Source: Poecilobothrus nobilitatus
Lineage: Eukaryota > Arthropoda > Insecta > Diptera > Dolichopodidae
Assembly: GCA_947095535.1 (NCBI GenBank)
Contig: OX352773.1
Span: forward strand, 25,379,398-25,443,397
DNA length: 64,000 nt
Direction: 5' to 3'
Made by a program: the position numbers and the translations under genes. The notes beneath the pieces were generated by a model. That model did not search any database and was not told where the DNA came from. It saw only the letters and a program-made list of their open reading frames with translations. Each line of letters opens with the position of its first letter. The stretch's first letter is position 1. Shown here piece after piece: positions 52,203-62,022 of the stretch.

Positions 52203-53300
52203 TGTGGGGCTATAGAGTTTTCCAAATAGCGTACATTTCTATAATTTCTATTATTATTACCATCATTATTATTTCTATATTGTTGACTATTAAATTATGG
52301 GTTGCTATTAATAAAATTATTTCTATAATTATTATTCCTATTTTTATTAAAATTTGACTGATTATTTCTAAATTTATTTTATTAGAATTATTATAATTAC
52401 TAGGTTTATAATTAAGATTACTGTTAAAATTTTTATTCCTGAAATTATGATTTTGAGATTTTGTGTTGAAATATTGTTTTTCTTTGTCTCTGCATTGGTT
52501 TCTACGATAAATTTAGCTACAACTTCTTTAAGATCTTCAAATTTAGAAGCTGCGAGCACTGATTTAACCAAATCAGAGCGAGCTGAAGCTCTACTAATAT
52601 CGATTGTTTTTTCAACCGACAACTCAACTGCTTTGCTTGCACTGATTCCTTCCATAACTAGGGATCTTCTAAAATTTTCAGCTAAACTTTCTGCTTGTTT
52701 AGCGAAGTTTTGTAGGGGAATTCTGTCTGTTTTTAAGTCTTGCATTCTAATAATAGTTCTTCTTCTATTATTTAGAACTTTTAATTTTCCTTTTTAGTGT
52801 TTCAATTATTTTGCCAGTATTATCTTCATCTGTTATACATTCTCTGACTTTTCCTTCGAGTTTTGATAGTATGAATGATTTTAAAAGTGCTTTTAGAGTG
52901 GCATTTGTTTCCATTTCCTCTAATAAGTTCACTGAATCACTAAATGATTGTAAACTTAGAGGGTCACCATTATAATTCTTATTTATGGTGCACGACGCTA
53001 ATTTTAAAAATTCTGGGTTAGATAACACCATTGTTTCAGTTATTGAGTCTTCACTACTAGATTCAGAATTTTCTTCATCTAAAATATCAATTAGAGAATA
53101 TACATTATCGGGTATTTTTGTCTCACACTCTAATATTTTGTAAACCGTTTTTAGTTTATTTCTGGCAAAAATGAAATGCTCTAATAAATTTTTCTTGTTT
53201 TCGGCTTTTTATCTGTATAATCTTAATCAATTTATTATAGCTTTTAGTAATTCTTATTTTGTTTTTATCTAAAGTAATTGGGTTTTTTGATCTATGCTTT
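52203..53300 (-). pseudogene. gag: Gypsy gag (mdg1/412-like), broken
   Basis: The N-terminal part (53300-53040) has NKLKTVYKILECETKI and a Ser/Glu-rich stretch, then YNGDPLSLQSFSDSVNLL, LLKSFILSKLEGKVRECI. The next frame (52745-52374) has FAKQAESLAENFRRSLVMEGI and SDLVKSVLAASKFEDLKEVV, then an Asn-rich tail. Frameshifts at about 53205 and 52765. The arrangement and the tRNA-Arg-like primer site fit the mdg1/412 branch of Gypsy elements. Confidence 0.7.
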
Positions 53301-53434
53301 TTCAGTATATATTTAATTAATTAACATAACTTAATTATTATTATTTAAAAAAACAAATTTTAATTATTTATTAAGAAATAGCAAATTATATTACAGAAAA
53401 AAAAATAAATTTCACTTATCTTTTTATATTCTAC

Positions 53435-53647
53435 CTACGGCACTCGAACTTGATACCTCCGCTTGATATTTTTCCTGTGGTGTTGGTATATGATGTTGAG
53501 CAGCTCTACTAATTTTACTACGGTGATTATGATGATAAATATTTTAGTGCTATCGTGGTTATCCTGAAGTGTTTCAATTATAATGCTGTTGTTGTTGTCT
53601 TCTACAGTGTCCTGCTTGCACTTTGATCCATCCATTGTTTTAATCAC
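53435..53647 (-). CDS. Small Gypsy leader ORF with membrane-like segment
   Basis: Up to 70 codons; the likely start is the Met at 53635 (MDGSKCKQD). A hydrophobic stretch (IFIIIITVVKLVELLNIIY) is followed by NIKRRYQV. It is clearly related to 2587-2775, and sits between LTR and gag. In that copy the start is MGNKKS (myristoylation-like); here an Asp precedes the Gly. Small ORFs before gag are known in the 412/mdg1 group. Membrane targeting is inferred. Confidence 0.45.
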   Translation of the reverse strand: MIKTMDGSKCKQDTVEDNNNSIIIETLQDNHDSTKIFIIIITVVKLVELLNIIYQHHRKNIKRRYQVRVP

Positions 53648-54090
53648 TTTTAAAATTTTTTTTTTTTGTTTTATATTTTTAGATTTGTTATTTCTTTGGC
53701 TAAATTATTGTCACTATTATTATTTTGTTTTTTATTTATTTCGTTATTTTTTACTTTCACATAAAATAACACTTCGCATTTCTCTTCTTTTCCGAAGGTT
53801 TCTATGTCTCGAGTTTCACTTAATTTAAAGAATGTTTCGTCCAGAATTACTGCAATTAGTTTATATTCTTTCATTTTTATTATATATATATATAATTTAT
53901 TTTTATTATATAAAATAGTTTTCCACAAATTTCCTGTTCTCTTTTTTTTATATCTATTATTATTATTTTTTAGCCAAAAAAAAAAAACATTTCATTTTCT
54001 CACCCACTTTTCACTTTTTCCTAAATTTCTTTTTTTTTCTCATTTTAATATTTAATATAAATTTATAAATTTACCGAACCCGAAAAACTA
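53648..54090. other. Gypsy leader, T-rich low complexity
   Basis: No convincing gene; T runs on the plus strand. An 85-codon minus-strand frame at 53671-53928 is AT-rich, mostly Lys/Asn/Ile, and I do not trust it. Confidence 0.4.
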
Positions 54091-54105
54091 CTGTCACGGT
54101 CCCCA
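54091..54105 (-). promoter_or_regulatory. Primer-binding site, tRNA-Arg-type
   Basis: Directly after the LTR on the minus strand the sequence is TGGGGACCGTGACAG. The complement of the insect tRNA-Arg 3' end, as I recall it, reads TGGCGACCGTGACAG, one mismatch. Priming by tRNA-Arg is a trait of the mdg1/412 group. Confidence 0.6.
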
Positions 54106-54542
54106 TGTAAGATACGTGGGATATCATTTAAAAAGCATTATTCTAAGTTTCTATCTTAACTGACTCTTTATTTTACTTACTTTCACTATTTATAACTTAT
54201 TACTAACGCTACTAATACTAATACAAAGTTACTTTAATATAATACTAATAATTAATACATTCCATAGATTACCATTATTTGGGTAATCGATATCAATTAC
54301 ATTTTTATCGTTAATTGATATACTTAACAAAGCATAGCATAATTATAATTGCATTCCTTGGGTTATTGGCATTAAACAAAGAAATGATTAACAGTGTATT
54401 AAGATATAACATTGTATACATATCAAATTGATCTTTATTAGGTCGGTCAATGCATTCATATTAATTTAATAATTAATGCTAATAATGTAAATTCAGCTAA
54501 AGGTTAATGGCCGATATATTTCTAATTTTAAATGGCAATTCA
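54106..54542 (-). repeat. Gypsy 5' LTR (mdg1-like)
   Basis: 437 bases, starting TGTAAGATAC and ending GGCAATTCA on the plus strand. Followed (minus orientation) by the primer-binding site, small ORF and gag. A solo copy lies at 15741-17035. Confidence 0.8.
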
Positions 54543-54765
54543 ATTGGTGACTTAAGCGGAAATATTTTCCTAAATATTTCAAATAAAAAAAATGATATAA
54601 ACGCTAAATTTGGCCAGAATATAGTATATTTTTCACTGATTACAGTGCTACAAAAATCTCACTTTTTTCTTATCTCGACGTAAGCGGTTTTAATTTATTG
54701 CCCCAGAAATAACATTTCTACTTTAATAAAACCAAAAATAAAGCCTTTTAAAAATTTTTTAATAT

Positions 54766-57405
54766 TTTTTTTTTTTTTTACGAGGGTTGGTGGAAAACTC
54801 GGAAGTCACCAAAAGGAACTGCACGTGCTTCCTCAGGGTAGTGTTGGACTTTAACCAACCAAAACCACCCCCCTTTTAAAACCAAACTTTAGGATGGAAC
54901 CTTTAATACGAATGTACAGTTTGGTTTTGGGGATAGGGATGTTGGAAGGATAATTGGGAAAATTGGAATTGGGAAATTTGGATTATGGGGGATAGGTAGG
55001 AAAATTTGGAGGCACATTTTGAAGAAAGATGTTAATGTTCTTCTTAAACTTAAGTAAATCGTACACATAAGAATTACCAACTTTAGGGAACACATGCGAT
55101 GGTATATAGTTCCACAGACGGGATGTGCGCATGACAAACGAATTTCCATAAGCTGTATTTCGCCATCTTGAAATCTCTACATGGTAGGGATGAGCTTCTA
55201 CTGCCCGCCTTGTTTCTCGCTGGAAAACTTTGAGCGGAGGCATTAACTGTTTTATTTCATTCGAGGTGTTAATCCCTACGAGATATCTATAAAACAAGAT
55301 TAGTGGCCCAACTGTGCGACGATGACTGAGTGGAGCGAGCATTGAAGTTACACTGGGGTCGTTGATAAGACGATTAGCTCTGTTTTGCACATTATCTAGG
55401 TAACCCAGTGCTGTTTGAGGGCCTCCAGCCCAAATGTGTGCATTATACTCTATTTTCAGCGGAATGTACGTTTTATAGATATTTAGAAGATCAGATGCAG
55501 AAAAGTAAGTTTTGCAGCGATACAAAAACCCCAACATTTAGCTGTATCCTTAGCTATACCAAAAATGTGATTTGACCAAGTCAATTTTTGGTTTAACCCG
55601 ATACCCAACATGTTTAAATCTGTTGAATGCTGCAAAACCTCTCCCTGAAATAATAGGTTGGGAATAGTAGTGGCAATTTTTCGCGAAATCAGACAACATT
55701 GTGTTTTTTCGTGTTGAAATCAACTCTGTTGACATCACCCCATTTTTGAATTTTGAAAAAATCGTTATTTAGCTCACTAATAGTGAAATTTTTTGCGGTT
55801 ATATAAATCTGGTGATTAGTGTTACAGCGGCTATGAAATTCATAGGAAGCTACAAGGGTGCGATCGTCTGCGAAACTATGGATCGGATTGGAGGTTAAAG
55901 AAAGTAGGTCATTGATAAATATTAAGAAAAGAGTGGGGGATAAAACTGATCCTTGAGGGACACCAGCATTTATTTTCAATTTGTCAGATGAATATCCATC
56001 GACCAGTACACAAATCATACGATTCGAAAGGAAATCTCCAATCCATTTTAGAAAGACCCTGCCTAGACCTATTGCTTTGCATTTTGCCAATAAAGCATCG
56101 TGCCAAACTCGATCGAAAGCCTTAGAAATATCAAGAGCCACAACATCCGACTCATCAGAATGGTGAAGGCTGATGCTTAGCTTCCACAAAGGTAAGTCAT
56201 GAAATCACCGTTTGAACGACGGGCTCTGAACCCGTATTGACGATCATAAAGCAGACCTTTGTGATCCAGGTATTTCAGAAGCTTTTGGTTCACAATTTTC
56301 TCCATTACTTTGGAGAGGACCGAAGTCATAGCAATAGGGCGGTAGTTGGAGGGACAGCTTTTATTACATTTTTTGGGAATTGGGAAAACATGTGCAACCT
56401 TCCATTGGGTAGGATGAATACCCGAAGTGAAGGAGAGGTAGAAAAGGTTGCGCAGAGGTTTTGAAATACTGGAGTAGGTATTTTTAAGCACCATGGTGGT
56501 TATACCATCTGGACCGGCTGACCGGCATTCCAAGTAAAATAGCTTCACTAATCGTATTTGCAGCAAAGTTAACATTCTTATTACGTAAGCAGAATGACCA
56601 ATCAAATGTTCTAAAAAAGTTGTTACAGTCAGCATGGCTGTAGCGCCAAACTAATTTTTTGGGAGGGGACCTCTGATTGGGGATTGGGCTTACCCGGAAA
56701 CTTGTGTTAACCAAACAGTGATTGGAATTACCCAGGGGGCAACCAACTGAAACCACATATTTTTCAGGGTGTGAGGTGAGAAACAGATCCAAGAGGTGAC
56801 CTTCTTGATCAGCACGGTCCGGGATTCTAGTGGGATTTTTAACAAGTTGAGAAAGGTGGAACAGTGTGGAGAATAGTTCGACTTGTTTCCCAATTGAGTT
56901 TTGACTCGGGGAGATGTTGCTCGAAAAATGAAGCCAGTCCCTGTTATGAATGTTGAAATCTCCCGCCAGAACAATTTCAGATTCTGGAGATGCGTCCAAA
57001 ATTTCATTGATCTGGTTCGATAGGTTTTCAATTTCCATAGCAGTTTCTTGTTCATTTAAGTTGGGTGATCTGTATAGAAAACAGAAATGTATGACATGCT
57101 TTCCAACGAGAAGTTTTACCCAAATGTAGTGGAAGGTTGGGCTAGAAGATTTATGATTTATATTGTGAAAGCAATGTCATTTTTTATATAGACAGCGATA
57201 CCTCTTTTGGGTACGAAGTGTGAAATAAGTGAGTAGCCGGTAACATTAAAGTTACCACTATGATTACTGACTTGTGTTTCACATAAGGCTAAAATTGCTG
57301 GTTTAATTGAACTAAGATGGCACTCGACCGCATGAAAATTCGTTTGCAACCCGCGTATATTACAGAAATTAATATTAAAATTGGTAATTTTGTTGGAAAA
57401 CAATT
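54766..57405 (-). mobile_element. Jockey-type LINE, copy 1
   Basis: A minus-strand element with endonuclease and reverse transcriptase and a poly(A)-like tail (T run at 54766-54780). The 5' end begins within the endonuclease, so it is 5'-truncated. It is nearly identical to copy 2 at 62023-64000 over the shared part. Composition is less AT-rich than its surroundings. Confidence 0.8.
54983..57403 (-). pseudogene. LINE endonuclease-reverse transcriptase, copy 1
   Basis: Four or more frames. Endonuclease: NINFCNIRGLQTNFHAVE (57403-57158), then VLAGDFNIHNRDWLHF-like (IVLAGDFNIHN at about 56960) and LGNSNHCLV. Reverse transcriptase: GPDGITTMVLKNT, CPSNYRPIAMTSVLSKVME, DISKAFDRVWHDALL, NAGVPQGSVLSPTLFLIFIND, and the catalytic FADD. 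Thumb/C-terminus: GFLYRCKTYFSASDLLNIY, PLSHRRTVGPLILFYRYL. Frameshifts or stops at about 57160, 57040, 56640, 56180 and 55690-55540. All core blocks are present, so it died recently. Confidence 0.8.
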
Positions 57406-57691
57406 AATGCAAAACAAAAAAGCAATAAAAAAAAACCAGAATAACATTAAAATTTAAATTCAATTTAAAATTATAATCAAAATCGGAATCAAAATAGAAA
57501 CAGAATTGAAATTGAATTAAAGATTAACCAAAATCAAAATCTGAATTAAAATAAATTAAAGTATGTAATTTAAGATTACAAAATTGAAATTAACAAAAAT
57601 TAAAATTTAATCAAAATTAAAATCGAAATCAAAAGTAAAAGTGTACGATTTAAATAACCCTAGCTTGACAACATTTTAAAATAAATTGTTA
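57406..57691. repeat. A-rich AAATCAAAATC-type repeat
   Basis: Low-complexity repeats of AAAAT.AAAATC-type units next to the LINE. No gene. Confidence 0.5.
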
Positions 57692-57904
57692 TCAATAAAA
57701 TAAATTGTTATCAATAACAATTGGAATATTAAATGGAAACTTTTGGGTCATCAAAAATTTACATATATCGAGGTCGAAGTTTCTTAAGAGTCTTAAGAGA
57801 CTTCGACCATAATCATGATTTTTCTCCTTTAAACATTTTGGGTCTAAATCAATTTTCAAAAGCAAGTACTGGTACATATGCTGTGCAGAAAAATGGCGGC
57901 CCAA
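57692..57904 (-). pseudogene. Possible C-terminal piece of a nucleotidyltransferase-like gene
   Basis: A 70-codon frame with HFSAQHMYQYLL, KNHDYGRSLLRLLRNFDLDICKF and FPFNIPIVID. The segment around RNFDLDICKF is similar, in DNA too (CTCTTAAGA.ACTTCGAC..GATATATGTAAAT), to sequence just after the stop of the gene at 60607-60988. FD.DIC-type motifs occur in some nucleotidyltransferase-fold proteins. Too short to be sure. Confidence 0.3.
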
Positions 57905-57974
57905 ATGATCGTGATCGTTTGCTCATTTTTACACCAGGAAACACTACTTTGTTTCTTAGGCGATGGTTACGATT

Positions 57975-58050
57975 TAAGCGTGTAGCGTGTAAGCGTGTAG
58001 CGTGTAAGCGTGTTGGAGCGTGTAGTGTGTAGCGTGTAAACGTGTTTTTA
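57975..58050 (+). repeat. GCGTGTAGCGTGTAA tandem repeat
   Basis: Five imperfect copies of a GCGTGTA(A/G)-type unit of 7-15 bases. Confidence 0.7.
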
Positions 58051-58197
58051 CGGTTTTGATTTAAACGTATACATGCTTGAAATATCAATTATTGTTTACA
58101 ATTGTTTTTATTTGTAATTAATTTCTGAATGTCATCAGATAAAGTTCTATTTTATTGTGTTTATTTAATTTCAAAATTAAGATTCAAAATAATAAAA

Positions 58198-59435
58198 ATG
58201 GCATTATCTTTGAATTCCAAGTTATTCTTATTAGAAAAAAACTATTTAAAATACAAAAATTTATTTAAGAAAACTAAAACCAATCCACTATTTTTAAATC
58301 GTCGTAAAAATGGAGAATTCCATAAGTTATATGTCCAAATGCGAAACGATGAAGAAAATTTTCATGGCTATTATTGAATGAGTTCGAATACATTTGATTT
58401 CATCTTAAATGGAATAAAAGAAAAGTTGGCAAATAGTTATTCTAGTAATTCATTTGCATACATAACTCCTGCTGAAAAACTTTCTGTTTGTTTAAGGTAA
58501 GAAAAATGCATTTATGTAGCAAAAATATCTTTTCCATATATATCTATTCTAAAATATCTATTCATTGAAAAAATAAAAATTAAACATTAAAAATTGAAAA
58601 AACATATTAAAAAAAAACTAATAATCTTCAAGTCGGTAGTTTACTTCAAAATCTTCATAAGAAAAATTCGTATCGTCCCATGAACATGATGGTACAGGCG
58701 TTTTTTAACGTAATTCTTCTTGTTTAATAAACTTTACTCATTTCGGTTCGAAATTTAAAATTTGAAACTTCTGACATATTTCTCATATGAGGTAAATTGT
58801 AATCACCATCATATTTTAAATCCTTTTCTTCTTTAAGTAATTTTAGTTTTTCTCTTTCAATGTCGAGAAAACTTTCTTTTGCATCAATTTTCACCTTTTT
58901 TTCGGCTTTGATGTTGAAGAAGCTGTGAGAATGATCGGTGTTGAAGCATCATTTTCTTGTGATGTACGAAATTCGGTATTTGTCTCCGATAATATTTCAT
59001 TTTCTACAATAACCACTTCAGATTCTGAAAGATTTCCTTGTAATGGTCCTTCACCTATAATATCTTTAAGGAAATTTAAACTCTCAAATAATTGCCATTT
59101 TGGTTTGGTTACAGGACAACCACTTCCTGATTTCGGTAATTTTTGTTTTTTGAGCTCTACCCTGTAGTTGTCTTTTAAATTTTTCCAGCGTTTTTTAATA
59201 TCGTTATCTGAAATGAAATACCTACGTATTAAAAAAAATACTACATAAATTAATGTACATTAATTTTCAGATTTTTGTCAACTGGAATTTCATATAGAAG
59301 CTTAGCCTATAGTTATGGAATGGCTCATAGCACCACATCATTATTTGTTAGAGAAGTGTGTGCAGCTATATGGGAAGTCTTTGTTGACAAACACATGCCC
59401 AAACCAAGTCAAATAAATTTTCAAAAAGTATATTA
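58198..59435 (+). pseudogene. Harbinger (PIF) transposase, two exons visible, incomplete
   Basis: The first exon (58198-58497) starts MALSLNSKLF and contains NGEFHKLYVQMRNDEENFHGYY, a TGA, then MSSNTFDFILNGIKEK and ITPAEKLSVCLR, ending at a donor-like GGTAAG. The second (about 59271-59435) has FLSTGISYRSLAYSYGMAHST and VREVCAAIWEVF. These match the N-terminal half of HARBI1-like DDE transposases. The catalytic part is missing after 59435. The 58498-59270 gap would be an intron that holds the MADF gene on the opposite strand. Confidence 0.65.
58675..59209 (-). pseudogene. MADF-type (Myb/SANT-like) partner gene of Harbinger
   Basis: Begins after an acceptor-like TTTCAG at 59210 with DNDIKKRWKNLKDNYRVELKK, then KSGSGCPVTKPKWQLFESLNFLKDII, the second half of a MADF DNA-binding domain. 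A frameshift in an A-run near 58897 precedes the charged tail (KESFLDIEREKLKLLKEEK) and a MSEVSNFKF end. Harbinger elements carry a Myb/SANT-like second protein that helps the transposase enter the nucleus and bind ends. The first half of the MADF is not found nearby. Confidence 0.6.
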
Positions 59436-60589
59436 AAATATTTATTCATATATTCATTTATTCACTATTTCTACATTCATATATTCATATCACAAGTTCA
59501 TTTATTTTTTCGATTATATTACAAAGTTTTAGATTTAATTGTATAAACGGTAGAGGCCATATCTCACCTTGAAATGTTTCAAAACATATATCCTCATTTC
59601 TCCGCATCTCTATATTTTACACTTCTTTGTATATTACGCATTTTTGTTTGTCTAGAATTAAACACCGCTAATGAACCATTTCCATATATTCAAGGTTCAG
59701 TCGCCCTGCACCTAAAAGAGAAAACCAAAGAACACATCACAAAGAACCGTCATTCACAAAATAAAAATACTTATCTGAAATCATCTGGGGTCCATATCAT
59801 ACAACAATCAACATCCATAGAATCAACCATCAACACCTAAAAATAATTCAATTATTATTTATTTATTAGATTTTTACTTACCAAGAAGATTCCAAAATTT
59901 TATTCACTATTTTTTTTTGAATTTACAATTTGTTAAATGTTAAATATTCCACATCTTATATTGTTACTGCTGTATTTAATGTTTACTTTTAATTAGTAAT
60001 AATGAATGAAATCGTTTTTCTTTTTTTTTCTAAAAGAAATCATTATTATTGTTTCATAATTGCAACACATAGTATAATAGTTAAGTAATTTTATTATTAG
60101 CTCTATTCATCACCAGATGTCATCGTGATAGGATAAGATATTAATTTAATTTATATTTAATCATCGCTTTTGGATAGATTTCTTATGTACTATAATCATA
60201 TGTCTCTTATATAATGTCGAGTATAATTCGTTTAATATATAATAAAAATGCAATTTGTTACTGCTAAGGTTAATGAACTATATTACATAAGGAACTATAT
60301 GATTATAATGGTAATAACCTTTTTTTGCAGTTAGAATTTTTGAATTAATCGCTACCGAGTCACCGAAAAGGAAACATTTTGAAAGTTAATTAATGTTAAA
60401 ATTACTAATATTTTTGAATTAAGAATAAATAAATAAATTAAAGATAATTAGGATTTAATTGAATTTGATATAGTGAATAACAGACATAAGTTCTTAATAA
60501 AATTGTTAATTAGAAAAAAATTGAGTTTTTCTTTATATGTATGTCCACAAACATTTTTTGATCTTTGCAAAACCATTCAATTTACATAT
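59436..60589. other. Spacer with possible decayed exons
   Basis: No firm gene. The part 59690-59890 resembles non-coding sequence at 9560-9790. The remainder is AT-rich. Confidence 0.3.
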
Positions 60590-60606
60590 ATCAAAGTCGA
60601 AGTCTC

Positions 60607-60988
60607 TTAAGAGTCTTGGTAAAATATTATTTCGAAATCTAAAATACCTCTTTTTATTTTTATTATTTCATTAAACGGTCTCTCCTCTTCATTGTCATTG
60701 TTGTTGTAAAATCTGGTTTTAATCGTCTTCAAAATTTCACCATTTTTATCTTCAATAAAGATATCTAGGTCCTCACAATGGTGTGTTGCATTTGCCATAT
60801 ACGCTGGAAAACCACCTAAGAAATATGTATATATATATATATATGCATTTTATAAATAAAAATTTTATTTGTTAATTTTTACCTGCGAATAAATTTGGAA
60901 TATTGATGAGAATAGTATTTATAAAACGAAATAGTTCTCTTGGCAGAGTTTTTTCTTCGTTGCATATTATTCGCTCAATATCATCCAT
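60607..60988 (-). CDS. Two-exon nucleotidyltransferase-like protein, 104 residues
   Basis: Exon 1 runs from ATG 60988 to 60883 (MDDIERIICNEEK start), then a 67-base intron with GT (60882) and AG (60816), then exon 2 60815-60607. Splicing joins LFA-GG-FPAYMANATHHCEDLDIFIED in frame. The pattern of a Gly-Gly after a hydrophobic strand, followed by D.D.FIE about 14 residues on, resembles the nucleotidyltransferase active site (GG...D.D). The protein ends early; the region after the stop (60606-60565), in another frame, reads LLRDFDFDICKL and matches 57.75 kb, so the normal protein may be longer. I do not know its role. Confidence 0.4.
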
Positions 60989-62022
60989 TTTTTTAATTAA
61001 TTTAAAAACATTTTTATAGCAATATTTACAAGAGTATAATTAAAATGTTAAAAATGTTAGCATTATTTATACGAAGAAACCAATATATATATGTGGGGTG
61101 GATATTTTTCCCCGATTACAAATAATAACAAATAAAAAAAAAATAAACAACTCACCAGAAAGCGAAATTACATCCAACATTATTTTTACATCACAGCACC
61201 TAAAAAAGAAATTGTTTAATATAACATAATATATTTTAAAAAAAGGGGATACTTATCTTTAATTTCCTTATCTCTAATAGCTCAGAGATATCCAGTCTTC
61301 TTTCTTCTTAATAATTCTAATTAGAATTAGAATTATTGTTTTAATAATTTTTGTAAACATGTTGTTTACAAAAATATTAAAATACTTGTTATTTGACAGT
61401 TGTCATCGTAACAAATTAATTAATATATGATGAAGTTAGCCGCTAGTGGAGCTAGCTATCGATAGTCGAAATCACATAAATAATAAATCAATCAATTAGT
61501 GGAGATTGATTAATTTAAAATTTCAAGTTCAAAGAGTCATTAACCTTTTGGTTTTTTTTTTTAGAATAGCAGTTATGCCCAAAGGTATAAAATAGGAAGA
61601 AAAAAGGATAATCAGGACAGATATACGTGAACGTGGAAGAGTAATATTAGTTTCTTAAATTTTTTTTAATTCAAAGAAATAATACTTTTGAAATGTAATT
61701 TGAATCAGAAATAATTTTTATTCAGTATAATAATTTTTATTTTTATTGAAAGTAAAACAATTAAAATATCAAATATAATTTGTAATAGTGAAGTGTAATT
61801 CTTTCTTGAAATAGTTGAAATTGAACTTAATCTTAACTTATAATAATAAATTTTTTAAAAAGCAAAACTAATAATAAGAACAATAAATGAATTTAAATTA
61901 TATGAAATACAATTTGACTTTTTTTATTTATATTTAAAATTTAAATTAATCCAACATATATATATATATGTTGAAGCTTATGAATTGTTTCCTAAAAATA
62001 TAACAATACTTGAGAATTGAAA
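60989..62022. other. Spacer with promoter-like repeat shared with 7.85-8.06 kb
   Basis: No gene. 61505-61680 has TTCAAGTTCAA, a plus-strand TATAAAATAGG and ATACGTGAACGTGG, as at 7868-7960. Another match is GTGGGGTGGATATTTTTCCC (61093) to GTGGGTAGGATATTTTTCCT (7709). These may be ends of a repeated transposon. Confidence 0.35.

Noticed and set aside
53671..54055. Frames of 81-86 codons on both strands next to the Gypsy leader
   Set aside because: AT-rich, compositionally biased and with no resemblance to retroviral accessory proteins.
57733..58032. 99-codon plus-strand frame ending in repeated CKRVACKRV
   Set aside because: The end is the GCGTGTA tandem repeat and the start is antisense to the FDLDIC coding-like region.
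59574..59840. 88-codon plus-strand frame
   Set aside because: The region matches non-coding DNA near 9.6 kb and contains splice-site-like signals on the other strand; no domain is visible.
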